This document shows positions 34,840-43,067 of a stretch of DNA of 62,149 bases, piece by piece. Position 1 is the first letter of the stretch. Every line of letters starts with the position of its first letter. The DNA is from DAOTVC01 sp034437215. Lineage in GTDB: Bacteria; Chloroflexota; Anaerolineae; B4-G1; SLSP01. The notes under the pieces were generated by a model, which was not told the DNA's origin, did no database searches, and worked only from the letters and a program-made list of their open reading frames with translations. The DNA lies in NCBI GenBank assembly GCA_034437215.1, contig DAOTVC010000047.1, positions 1 through 62,149 of the forward strand. The letters are read 5' to 3'. The position numbers and the translations under genes are program-made.

Positions 34840-35447
34840 CGCGCACCTTCCTTCCTTAGATCCAGGTACCAGAGCAGCATCACCTCGTCGGCGACCGCGG
34901 GCTCTCCGGCGTAGGCGTAGCGGTGGATAACTCCGAGCCGGCAGCCCTGCGCTGCGTAGAAACGGCAGGCCCGGACGTTGACGTTCTGCGTCTCCACCTT
35001 GAGCTGGGAGCAGCTCCGCTCGCGGGCGAAGGTGACGGCGCGCCGAAAGAGGGCCCGCCCGATGCCCCGACCACGCGCGTCGGGGTGGACTCGTATGTCC
35101 CACAGGACGGCCAGATCCTCGCGCCCCTCCAGCATGTTCACGCCGGCGGTGTTATAGGCGACGGTGGCGCCGCCCACGGGCCGGCCCCTCTCGGTCGCCA
35201 GGAAGATGGCCCAGTTGCGCAGGTCGAACTCCTGGGGCCAATCCTCTGGACGCCCGCCCGGGAGCGCATCGTAGTCCTTGACAGAGGCTGCGGCGACGGC
35301 TCTTTCGTGGAGGAGCATCCCGCCCAGACCGTCCTCGAGGAGCTCCACCTCGAAGATGGAGCGGACCTCGAAGCAAATGGGCACCTTCGCGTATTCAGAG
35401 AGTCCGGCGATACCTACTTCAGCAATCTTGAATCCCATCTCTTCCAC
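34836..35447 (-). CDS. GNAT acetyltransferase, streptothricin-acetyltransferase-like
   Basis: A 203-aa GNAT protein. The acetyl-CoA binding segment is IRVHPDARGRGIGRALFRRA, followed by the Asn/Cys/Tyr-containing VNVRACRFYAAQGC. The DLAVLWDIRVHPDARGRG arrangement resembles SatA-type streptothricin acetyltransferases, though the acceptor is not provable here. The start is the ATG at 35447. The stop overlaps the AAC(6')-like gene start (ATGA). Confidence 0.82.
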   Translation of the reverse strand: MEEMGFKIAEVGIAGLSEYAKVPICFEVRSIFEVELLEDGLGGMLLHERAVAAASVKDYDALPGGRPEDWPQEFDLRNWAIFLATERGRPVGGATVAYNTAGVNMLEGREDLAVLWDIRVHPDARGRGIGRALFRRAVTFARERSCSQLKVETQNVNVRACRFYAAQGCRLGVIHRYAYAGEPAVADEVMLLWYLDLRKEGAR

Positions 35448-35465
35448 TCCCCGTAATAGAACGAC

Positions 35466-36404
35466 CTACAGAAGAAAGATCATGGCCACGCCTGCCATCG
35501 CTACGACAGTACCCAGGACGGCCCGCAGGCTGATGCGCTCTCCGAAGATCCAGTGAGCGAGGGGCAGCAGCAGCACGGGGCTCAGCGCCATCAGGGTCGA
35601 GGCGATACCCACCTCGCTCAGCTGCACCGAGGCCAGCGACAGGGTCATGCCGAGCACGGGACCGACGACGGCGCCCCCCAGAATGAGTACGAGGGCTCGC
35701 CGGTCGTGCAGGGAGGAGACCGAACTTCGGGCCTGCCCGCGCGCGGCAGCCCCCAACCAGATGGCGAGGGCTGCGACGACCACGCGCATCAGGCTGGCTG
35801 AGATGGCGGGGAACTCCCCCACCATCCCCTGCTTGGAGAGGACCAGCCCCGTCGCCTGTCCCGTCGCTGCACCGATGCCTGCCAGCACACCGATCAGATA
35901 GTTGCGGGCCTCGGGGGTGGCAGGGGTGGGCGTCACCTCGGGGGAGGCGGTGGTCGCGGCGGGCGGGCGGTTCCTCTCCAGCACCACCCAGGCGATGCCG
36001 ACGATGGTCACGATGATAGCGAGCAGCTCCTCGGGGCTCAGCACCTCGTCCAGGAAGAGCCAGGCGAGCAGGGTGCCGATGACGGGGGTGAGCGCCATGA
36101 GGAGCATGGAGAGGCGCGCTCCGATCTGGGTGAAGGCGTAGAAGAGCAGTCCGTCACCGAGGACCAGACCGATGACGGCAGAGACGCCCAACCAACTCCA
36201 GCGTTCTACCCCCGCTCGCAGGGGGAGCAGCGTCCCCTCGCCAATCAGGTGGGCCACCATGAGCAGGGGAACGGCAAAGAGCAGGCGCACGCGGTTGACG
36301 GTGCGGGAGCCCACGCGGTGTCCTGCAAAGGTGAACAGGATGGAGGTCAGCGCCCAGAAGAGGGCGGTAATCAGAGCGAGTATTTCTCCTGCGTAGTGGG
36401 TCAT
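35466..36404 (-). CDS. EamA/DMT-family transporter
   Basis: A 312-aa membrane protein with ten helices in two EamA repeats (first about 5-135, second about 170-310). Typical features include FWALTSILFTFAG near the N-terminus and ALTPVIGTLLAWLFLDEVLS in the first repeat, with SPVLLLPLAHWIFGERISL in the second. DMT proteins export metabolites or small molecules. Its stop lies 18 bp before the GNAT gene start, so it heads the same leftward operon. Confidence 0.92.
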   Translation of the reverse strand: MTHYAGEILALITALFWALTSILFTFAGHRVGSRTVNRVRLLFAVPLLMVAHLIGEGTLLPLRAGVERWSWLGVSAVIGLVLGDGLLFYAFTQIGARLSMLLMALTPVIGTLLAWLFLDEVLSPEELLAIIVTIVGIAWVVLERNRPPAATTASPEVTPTPATPEARNYLIGVLAGIGAATGQATGLVLSKQGMVGEFPAISASLMRVVVAALAIWLGAAARGQARSSVSSLHDRRALVLILGGAVVGPVLGMTLSLASVQLSEVGIASTLMALSPVLLLPLAHWIFGERISLRAVLGTVVAMAGVAMIFLL

Positions 36405-36416
36405 GGGTTCCTCATA

Positions 36417-36595
36417 CTGGAAACTGGAAACTGGAAACTGGATACTGGAAACTGGATACTGGAAGCTGGATGCTGGAAGCTGGATACTGGATACTGGATG
36501 CTGGAAGCTGGAAGCTGGAAGCTGGAAGCTGGAAGCTGGATACTGGAAACTGGATGCTGGAAACTGGAAACTGGATGCTGGAAACTGGAAACTGG
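36417..36595 (+). repeat. Heptanucleotide tandem array, 25 units plus a partial (CTGGAWR)
   Basis: Exactly 25 consecutive 7-mers from 36417 to 36591, then CTGG. Bases 1-5 are invariant (CTGGA); position 6 is A or T and position 7 is A or G. Because 7 is not a multiple of 3 and no unit makes a stop, all frames stay open and encode a repeated heptapeptide. It fills the gap between the glycosyltransferase stop (36597) and the EamA start (36404). Confidence 0.95.
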
Positions 36596-36596
36596 G

Positions 36597-37541
36597 TCAT
36601 TCACGGGGGCCTGTCTGGCGGAGGCCGCTGCGGAGCACCCGGCGGTAGGCGGAGAGCCGGTCGGCCCGGAGGGGGCGCTTGTGGCCCAGGAGCCACTTGA
36701 CGCTCTCGTTGCCCATCTGCCAGACATACTGTCCCAACAGCCAGAGGCGCAGCAGCTCGGCCATGAAGGGCCCGTGGTACTTGCGCGTATAGTGGATCTT
36801 GCTCGATTGAAAGTAGATGTGGCGTGCGGGCACCACCTGCTCGCTGCTCTTACCCTCGTGGTGAATGATGCGCGCTTCGGGGTAGTAGACGATCTCCCAA
36901 CCCGCCTCTTTGATGCGCCGGCACCAGTCCAGCTCCTCCGAATACATGAAGAAGGCCTCGTCGAAGCCGCCCACCTCCTCGATGACCGACCGGCGGACGA
37001 GCATGGCGGCTCCCTGCACCCAATCGAGGGTCTGTGTGCTTGCACCGGACATATCCTTCGCGTAGTAATTTCGCAGGCTACGCCTCGGCAGGAGCCCCTG
37101 AAGCCAGGTGCTCTCCAGGAAGAGCACGGGCAGCGTGGGGAACCTGCGCCGCGACGACTGGACCTCCCCCTGGGGGGTCAGGAGCCGGGGGGCCACCAGC
37201 CCGACCTTGGGGTGGGCCGCTGCGAAGTCGACGAGCCGGGGTAGGGCTTCTCCTACCATCTCCACGTCGGGGTTGAGCACCAGGAGGTACTCTCCGCGCG
37301 CGGCTGCGATCCCCTGGTTGTTGCCCGCTCCGTACCCACGATTTTCCGGGCTGGCGATCAGCGTGACCTCGGGGAAGTCGCGCTGCACCATCGTCGGAGT
37401 GCCGTCGCTGGAGGCGTTGTCGACAACGATGATCTCGAGACCGGGGCGTCCGTCCCAGGAGCGGGTGACGGAGTGCAGGGCACGCTTCAGGAGCTCACGC
37501 ACGTTCCAGCTGACGATGATGACGGAGAGGGTGGGGGGCAT
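36597..37541 (-). CDS. GT2-family glycosyltransferase (rhamnosyltransferase-like)
   Basis: A 314-aa protein. The GT-A domain begins SVIIVSWNVRELLKRALHSV; the nucleotide-binding motifs are IVVDNASSDGT and the DXD-equivalent LNPDVE. An acceptor-side motif (FFMYSEELDWCRRIKEAGW) is typical of WbbL-like rhamnosyl transferases. The C-terminus is helical. It probably adds a sugar to a lipid-linked surface glycan. It begins 12 bp after the polyprenyl synthase stop. Confidence 0.92.
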   Translation of the reverse strand: MPPTLSVIIVSWNVRELLKRALHSVTRSWDGRPGLEIIVVDNASSDGTPTMVQRDFPEVTLIASPENRGYGAGNNQGIAAARGEYLLVLNPDVEMVGEALPRLVDFAAAHPKVGLVAPRLLTPQGEVQSSRRRFPTLPVLFLESTWLQGLLPRRSLRNYYAKDMSGASTQTLDWVQGAAMLVRRSVIEEVGGFDEAFFMYSEELDWCRRIKEAGWEIVYYPEARIIHHEGKSSEQVVPARHIYFQSSKIHYTRKYHGPFMAELLRLWLLGQYVWQMGNESVKWLLGHKRPLRADRLSAYRRVLRSGLRQTGPRE

Positions 37542-37553
37542 CAGGCGGTGTCC

Positions 37554-38525
37554 TCAGTAGCGACGGCCGACGGCAAAGTTAGCGATCTCGATCAGCGCCT
37601 TGCGGTAGGGGGAGGCGGGGTAGCGGTCGAGGAGGGCGAGCGCCTCGTCAACGTGCGCATGAGCCTGCCGCATCGTCCTCTCCAGAGCTCCGGAGCTTTC
37701 CAGATCTTGGAGGAACTCAGCGATGAGGGGCTCGTGGGCGGGCTGCTCCACGATGGCCTCGACCCGCCTGTCCTGAGGATGCTCCTCCAGGTAGAGGATC
37801 ACGGGCAGGGTGACGATCCCCTGGCGTAGGTCGCCGCCGCTGGGTTTGCCTAAGGTCCTTACCTCGCCGGTGAAGTCCAGCAGGTCATCAACGATCTGAA
37901 AGGACAGACCGAGGAGCTCACCGAAGCGGCGCAGGCGCCGGGACTCCTCGGGGGGCTGGACGGTGAGCAGGGGGCCTACCTCGGATGCCAGCCCGAAGAG
38001 GGAGGCGGTCTTGGCCGAGATGCGCTCGTAGTAGGCCTCGAGCGTGGGAATGGCGCCATTTCTCCCGAACATCTGCTGCAGCTCTCCCCTTGAGATCACG
38101 GAGAGGGTCTCGGAGAAGCGCCGGACGAGAGGAAGATTGTCCGTCTCTGCAACCAGGGCTGCGGCTCTCGAGAAGAGGAGGTCGCCTGTGAGCACCGTCG
38201 CGATGGTGCCCCAGTTCGCATTGAACGTCTGCACCCCCCGACGGAGTTGGGCGTTGTCGACGAGGTCGTCGTGGACGAGGGTGGCGGTGTGGAGCATCTC
38301 GATCGCGGCGGCTGCCTCCCGTGCTCGTTCAGCGCCGGGATCGAAGAGGTAGGTGCTCAGAAGCGCCATCGAAGGGCGGAGACGCTTGCCGCCCCCTTCG
38401 ATGAGAGCGACCAGGGCGGGTTGCAGCTCCTGGGGTATCTCCTCACCGCCGGTGAAGAGCAGCTGTTGGATGCGTTGCAGATCGGTTCGGAGCAGGGTCC
38501 GATAGTATAGTTCGTTGTTGTTCAT
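37554..38525 (-). CDS. Polyprenyl diphosphate synthase
   Basis: A 323-aa trans-isoprenyl diphosphate synthase. The first Asp-rich motif is HDDLVD (in LVHDDLVDNAQLRRG), the second is DDLLDF, and GGGKRLRP holds the IPP-binding residues. It condenses IPP with an allylic diphosphate to make a long-chain prenyl donor for quinone synthesis or lipid carriers. Chain length cannot be set with confidence from the sequence. ATG 38525 is preferred; TTG 38537 is possible. Confidence 0.93.
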   Translation of the reverse strand: MNNNELYYRTLLRTDLQRIQQLLFTGGEEIPQELQPALVALIEGGGKRLRPSMALLSTYLFDPGAERAREAAAAIEMLHTATLVHDDLVDNAQLRRGVQTFNANWGTIATVLTGDLLFSRAAALVAETDNLPLVRRFSETLSVISRGELQQMFGRNGAIPTLEAYYERISAKTASLFGLASEVGPLLTVQPPEESRRLRRFGELLGLSFQIVDDLLDFTGEVRTLGKPSGGDLRQGIVTLPVILYLEEHPQDRRVEAIVEQPAHEPLIAEFLQDLESSGALERTMRQAHAHVDEALALLDRYPASPYRKALIEIANFAVGRRY

Positions 38526-38558
38526 CTCTATAGTCAATTCCTGTCGCTGTCGATTATA

Positions 38559-39416
38559 TCATGGGGCGGGCGCGAGATTGAAGAGCCGACAGGCATTCGC
38601 GGTCGTCTGCTCTCTGACCATCTCCGGGGTGATCTTGCGCTGCCGGGCAATGGCTCCGGCGATAAAGGTGAGGTAGGCCGGCTCGTTACGCTTTCCTCGG
38701 TGGGGGACGGGCGTGAGATAGGGGCCGTCAGTCTCCAGAAGAAGGTGTTCCAGAGGGACGGAACGTGCGACTGCGTGGAGGCCCGAGGCGTGGGAAAAGG
38801 TGACCGGGCCATCCATGCCCACGTAGAAGCCCAGCCCCAGGACCTGTTCAAGGCGCTCGGGGCCACCGGCGTAGGCGTGCAGGGTTCCCCGGCGATCCGT
38901 GCCCCCTTCGGTCCACGCCTCCAACAGGGCCAGGGTATCCTCGTGGGCCTCCCGGTCGTGGATGACGACGGGCAGCCCCAGTGTGCTGGCCAGCTCCAGC
39001 TGTATCTCCAGAGCCCTGCGCTGCTCCTCCGGGGAAGCACAAGGCCAGTCGCGCCGGGGGTTGTCGGGCCAGTAGTAGTCGAGGCCGATCTCCCCGATGC
39101 CGACGACGCGCGGGTGTTGGGCCAGGCCGTGGAGTTCCTCCAGGGTCTTCTCTGTGAGCTCGTGAGCACTCGTGGGATGATAGCCTACGGTTGCGTAGAC
39201 GGCGCAGGGCGGGTGCGCGTAGCGCTCTGCCAGCGCCACGGCAGCGCGGCTTGTCGCCAGGTCCGTACCGGGCACGATACAGGCGGTGACGCCGGCTTCT
39301 GCGGCGCGCTTCACAACGTTATCGAGGTCGCTGCCGTACCGGCCGTCCTGCAGATGAATGTGGCTATCGATCATCGCTATCCCCGGAGGGCTGGTCGTCC
39401 TCTGCACGTCAGGCAT
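38559..39416 (-). CDS. TatD-family metal-dependent hydrolase
   Basis: A 285-aa TIM-barrel hydrolase. IDSHIHL holds the first HxH; GEIGLDYYW, PVVIHDREAHEDTL and LLLETDGPYLTP are the usual TatD metal/active-site motifs. The family has 3'-5' DNase activity and may process D-aminoacyl substrates. ATG 39416 is preceded by GAGGAAG; an internal ATG at MIDSH would also work. It heads the tatD, prenyl synthase, glycosyltransferase run. Confidence 0.92.
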   Translation of the reverse strand: MPDVQRTTSPPGIAMIDSHIHLQDGRYGSDLDNVVKRAAEAGVTACIVPGTDLATSRAAVALAERYAHPPCAVYATVGYHPTSAHELTEKTLEELHGLAQHPRVVGIGEIGLDYYWPDNPRRDWPCASPEEQRRALEIQLELASTLGLPVVIHDREAHEDTLALLEAWTEGGTDRRGTLHAYAGGPERLEQVLGLGFYVGMDGPVTFSHASGLHAVARSVPLEHLLLETDGPYLTPVPHRGKRNEPAYLTFIAGAIARQRKITPEMVREQTTANACRLFNLAPAP

Positions 39417-39807
39417 CTTTTCTTCCTCACAATTCGTCGGATCCTCTCTATTTGCCCATTATACCCTAATGAGGCGTTCAGAAGTAAGCTACCTAGCACT
39501 TTATTCCGTCACTCCCCTTCGACAAGCTCAGGGCAGGCTTGCGTTTGGGTGTTCAGCCACGGATAGCCCATAATTGGGTTGAAACACACTCGTTGTATTT
39601 GACCCCGAAAGGCTCGAAGTCCCGTCTCGGGGCGACTTTGGCGCAAATAAGCCGTCGGTAAGCGCTTTATTTGTCTCGCTTCTTGATTGTGCTCCCCGCA
39701 TATGTATTTCTAATGCGGGGGTGTTATAATGCTCCAGACGATTGAGTCCCCTCCACGAGAAGTATGTGACTAGTGAATAAGTGTTGTGAGGGTTAGAGGA
39801 GGAATAG
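39417..39807. other. Intergenic region between divergent tatD and lon
   Basis: Contains a CTTCGACAAGCTCAGG dispersed-repeat motif (about 39520-39536), a family-C fragment ending TTGAAACACACTCG (about 39540-39595) and the lon promoter/operator region (39694-39730). No gene is seen. Confidence 0.7.
39694..39730 (+). promoter_or_regulatory. lon promoter with overlapping palindromic operator candidate
   Basis: CCCCGCAT (39694-39701) and ATGCGGGG (39713-39720) form a perfect inverted repeat with an 11-nt spacer. It ends 4 bp before an extended -10, TGTTATAAT (39722-39730), and covers the -35 position. Its placement suits a repressor. The sequence is neither CIRCE nor the HAIR motif. Confidence 0.55.
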
Positions 39808-42288
39808 ATGTTACCCTGGTTCAATATGCAGGATCAGAATTTTGATGCCCTGCTCCGTGAGGTGCCGGAGGAGTTACCCATCCTTCCGTTGCGCAATACG
39901 GTAGCATTTCCGTTTATTGTGATGCCTTTGGCCGTTGGAATCCCTCGTTCCGTGCGCCTCATCGAAGAGGTGGAACAGGGGAACCGGCTCGTCGGTTTGG
40001 TTGCGATGGAGGATCCCTCGGTCGAGGTTCCTGGACCCGACGAGGTCTACAAGACGGGAACCCTTGCGGTCGTGCACCGCATCATGCGCGGGCAGGATGG
40101 TACGCTGACGGTCTTCATTCAGGGGCTGGAGCGCTTCCGTATCGTTGATTGGAAGCAGGAGGAGCCCTACCTGACGGCGAGTGTGGAACTGGACCCCGAT
40201 GTCGTGGAGGATTCGGTCTTCGAGGAGGCCCTGCACCGCAATCTCACCGAGGTGGCGATGGAGCTGGCCGAGCTGATTCCGCAGTTCCCCGACGAGGCCA
40301 TCAACTTTATCCAGCAGCTGGAGGATCGCCGCCTGCTCGTCTACTTGCTGGCGTCCAACCTCCGGATTGATATGGAGGATGCCCAGCAGCTTCTGGAGAT
40401 GGATCGGCTGGCGGACAAGATGCAGTTCCTGAGTCAGGTTCTGCGCCACGAGCTGGAGGTTCGGCAGATCGGTCAGCAGATTCAGGAGAAGGCCAAAGAG
40501 GAGATCGAGAAGTCCCAGCGCGAGTACTACCTCCGGCAGCAGATGGAGGCCATCCGCGATGAGCTCGGCGAGGGCGATGAGTCCCGCCGGGAGGTTGAGG
40601 AGTACCGCAAGAAGATCGACGAGGCCGGCCTGAGCGAGGAGGCCAAGGAAGAGGCCATGCGCGAGCTGGCCCGCCTGGAGCGCATGCCCCCGCAGGCCGC
40701 CGAATACTGGGTTATCAAGACCTACATCGACTGGCTCACGGCGCTGCCGTGGAAGGATTCCACGGACGACAACCTGGATATCGGCCACGCGCGTGAGGTC
40801 CTCGACGAGGATCACTACGACCTCGAGGACGTCAAGGAGCGGATACTGGAGTTCCTGGCGGTGCGTAAGCTGCGCATGGAGCGCGAGGACGAGCTCGATG
40901 CCGAGGTCAACATCCAAGGTCGTGCCAACGTCGGCATGGGCGCCATTCTGGCGCTGGTCGGCCCTCCGGGTGTGGGTAAGACCTCCCTGGGGCAGTCCGT
41001 GGCGCGGGCTCTGGAGCGCGAATTCACCCGCATGAGCCTGGGGGGGATGCGCGACGAGGCCGAGATTCGCGGTCACCGCCGCACCTACATCGGCGCTATG
41101 CCCGGTCGTATCATTCAGGCGGTCAAGCGTGCCGGTGTGAAGAACCCGGTCTTCATGCTCGACGAGGTCGACAAGATCGGCTCCGACTGGCGGGGTGACC
41201 CCTCCTCGGCGCTGCTCGAGGTGCTCGACCCGCAGCAGAATCACGCCTTCCGCGATCACTATCTGGACGTGGACTTCGATCTCAGCCAGGTACTCTTCAT
41301 CTGTACGGCCAACACGACCTCGACCATTCCGGCGCCTTTGCTGGACCGGATGGAGGTCATCCACATCGACGGCTATACCGAGTACGATAAGCTGCACATC
41401 GCACGCCAGTATCTGGTGGACCGCCAGATGCGGGTCAACGGCCTGAAAGAGGATGAGATCACCTTTACCGACGAGGGCTTGCGGAAGATCATTCGCGACT
41501 ACACCCGCGAGTCCGGAGTGCGGCAGCTGGAGCGCCAGATCGGCAAGGTCTGCCGGAAGGTCGCGACCCGCGTCGCGGAGGGTAAGGTGGAGGAGGCGGT
41601 CGTCATCGAGTCCGAAGAGGTGCGTGAGTACCTCGGCCGGCCGCGCTATCGCTTCGAAGCCGCCCTGCGAACCGAGCGCCCTGGCGTGGCTACCGGAGTC
41701 GCCTGGACCCCCACCGGGGGTGAGGTTCTCTTCGTCGAGGCTGCCCAGATGATCGGCAAGGAGGGGACCCTGATCCTCACCGGTAAGCTGGGTGAGGTGA
41801 TGCAGGAGTCTGCCCGGATCGCGCTGAGCTACGTCGAGGCCCACGCCAAGCAGCTGGGCCTGGACGCGGAGGCGCTCAAGGGCAAGATTCACCTACACGT
41901 TCCGTCGGGTGCTGTGCCCAAGGACGGCCCCTCCGCGGGGATCACGTTGGTGACGTCGTTGGTCTCGCTTCTGTCGGGTCGGCCGGTTCGTTCCGATCTG
42001 GCTATGACGGGTGAGATCACTCTGCAGGGACAGGTATTGCCCATCGGCGGTATCAAGATGAAGATTCTGGCCGCCCACCGGGCAGGGCTCAAGAAGGTCC
42101 TGCTGCCCAAGCTCAACGAGGTCGATCTCGAGGAGATCCCCGAGAAGGTGCAGGAGGAGATGGAGTTGATCCTGGTGGAGGATATTCAGGAGGTTCTGGA
42201 ATATGCCCTGACCTCGCCCACGGCTTTCGAGGCTGGGGAGATGGTCCAGGAAGAGGAACTCGAACCCGAACCTCTGCCCGCCAGCTAG
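39808..42288 (+). CDS. lon: ATP-dependent protease Lon
   Basis: An 826-aa cytosolic AAA+ protease degrading damaged and regulatory proteins. It has an N-terminal substrate domain (about 20-215), a coiled coil, and an AAA domain with Walker A GPPGVGKTS at 385 and Walker B VFMLDEVDK. The protease domain carries the Ser709 (PKDGPSAG) and Lys752 (GGIKMK) dyad. The usual GLKEK motif is GIKMK here, but the catalytic Lys is kept. The RBS GAGGAGG lies upstream of ATG 39808. Confidence 0.98.
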   Translation: MLPWFNMQDQNFDALLREVPEELPILPLRNTVAFPFIVMPLAVGIPRSVRLIEEVEQGNRLVGLVAMEDPSVEVPGPDEVYKTGTLAVVHRIMRGQDGTLTVFIQGLERFRIVDWKQEEPYLTASVELDPDVVEDSVFEEALHRNLTEVAMELAELIPQFPDEAINFIQQLEDRRLLVYLLASNLRIDMEDAQQLLEMDRLADKMQFLSQVLRHELEVRQIGQQIQEKAKEEIEKSQREYYLRQQMEAIRDELGEGDESRREVEEYRKKIDEAGLSEEAKEEAMRELARLERMPPQAAEYWVIKTYIDWLTALPWKDSTDDNLDIGHAREVLDEDHYDLEDVKERILEFLAVRKLRMEREDELDAEVNIQGRANVGMGAILALVGPPGVGKTSLGQSVARALEREFTRMSLGGMRDEAEIRGHRRTYIGAMPGRIIQAVKRAGVKNPVFMLDEVDKIGSDWRGDPSSALLEVLDPQQNHAFRDHYLDVDFDLSQVLFICTANTTSTIPAPLLDRMEVIHIDGYTEYDKLHIARQYLVDRQMRVNGLKEDEITFTDEGLRKIIRDYTRESGVRQLERQIGKVCRKVATRVAEGKVEEAVVIESEEVREYLGRPRYRFEAALRTERPGVATGVAWTPTGGEVLFVEAAQMIGKEGTLILTGKLGEVMQESARIALSYVEAHAKQLGLDAEALKGKIHLHVPSGAVPKDGPSAGITLVTSLVSLLSGRPVRSDLAMTGEITLQGQVLPIGGIKMKILAAHRAGLKKVLLPKLNEVDLEEIPEKVQEEMELILVEDIQEVLEYALTSPTAFEAGEMVQEEELEPEPLPAS

Positions 42289-42300
42289 GTATGTTGTTTC

Positions 42301-42337
42301 AAGTGGCCGCCGCGTTGCAACGTGGCGGCCACTTTTG
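42301..42337 (+). terminator. Intrinsic terminator of lon
   Basis: Near-perfect palindrome (AAGTGGCCGCC ... GGCGGCCACTT) with inner GCGTTG/CAACGT pairing, ending in TTTTG. Confidence 0.85.
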
Positions 42338-42406
42338 CGTAGTACAAGGGCCAGAGAGCGTTTTGACGAGCTCGTACGAATTTCGTTTCTCTTTTTCTCG
42401 TTTTTT

Positions 42407-42415
42407 TGCTACAAT
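42407..42415 (+). promoter_or_regulatory. Extended -10 before the coiled-coil/SPFH pair
   Basis: TGCTACAAT follows a T-rich stretch. There is no clear -35. It lies about 87 bp before the ATG at 42502. Confidence 0.45.
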
Positions 42416-42501
42416 GAAGCAGAAGGCCCCCCACGACGGGTAAACGAAGAGTCGTATCGAGAGAGAGGACCAAGTTTGTGATCTACCTCAGGAGGATGTA
42501 G

Positions 42502-43044
42502 ATGAGTCTGCTAGACAAGATCAAGAACAACATGTTTGGGCTGGAGAAGGGCATCGCCGAGGTTGTGCCCGGGTACAAGGGGTATAAGCAGAAGGAGATG
42601 CGTCGCGAGGCAGACAAGCTGCTCCGCGAGGCAATTGCCTCCCGTATGCGAACGGTGAAGACAAAGCTGGACGCCCTGCAACAGGATCTCATCTCCAGCG
42701 GGAAGTTTGATCTGCTGGATGAAGCGGAGGGTGCCGCAACCCAACTGCAGACCTTCATCGACCGCGTGCGCACCGCAGCCTACGGCTACGCCGGGCTCTT
42801 TGACGCTGTACGTGTGCAGGAGGAGGATCTGGACCGTCTTTACGAGTACGATGCGCTCCTGATGGACTACGTCGATCGGGTCGAGGGGGCCATCAGCCGG
42901 GCGCGCGAGGTCGTCGAGACGGAGGAGGTCCGCTCTCACATCCTGCTCATCCGCGATCTGGCCCGCGAGGCCAATGCTACGTTTGACGGCCGGCAAGAGG
43001 TGCTCAAAGAGACCTTTGATCTCGGCACAGAGCCCGCTATTTAA
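42502..43044 (+). CDS. Coiled-coil protein paired with SPFH protein
   Basis: A 180-aa soluble, almost wholly helical protein (heptad-rich from about 25 to 165, e.g. KTKLDALQQDLISSGKFDLL). I recognise no catalytic motif. It starts at ATG 42502 after GGAGGATGT and lies 23 bp before the SPFH gene. The pairing suggests a membrane-stress or scaffold function, by analogy with PspA-like and SPFH partners. That role is inferred. Confidence 0.75.
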   Translation: MSLLDKIKNNMFGLEKGIAEVVPGYKGYKQKEMRREADKLLREAIASRMRTVKTKLDALQQDLISSGKFDLLDEAEGAATQLQTFIDRVRTAAYGYAGLFDAVRVQEEDLDRLYEYDALLMDYVDRVEGAISRAREVVETEEVRSHILLIRDLAREANATFDGRQEVLKETFDLGTEPAI

Positions 43045-43067
43045 CTCACAGGACAGGAGGCTGATCC

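Noticed and set aside
34840..35103. Arg-rich N-terminal extension of the AAC(6')-like protein
   Set aside because: It overlaps the upstream GNAT gene out of frame. The ATG at 34839 has an RBS and matches the family start.
36417..36595. CRISPR array
   Set aside because: The units are contiguous 7-mers without spacers, and no cas genes are present.
36403..36648. Trp/Leu-rich repeat peptides (ETGNW..., SSFQLP...) from the heptamer array
   Set aside because: All six frames are open because the 7-mer lacks stops. No start or RBS context supports expression.
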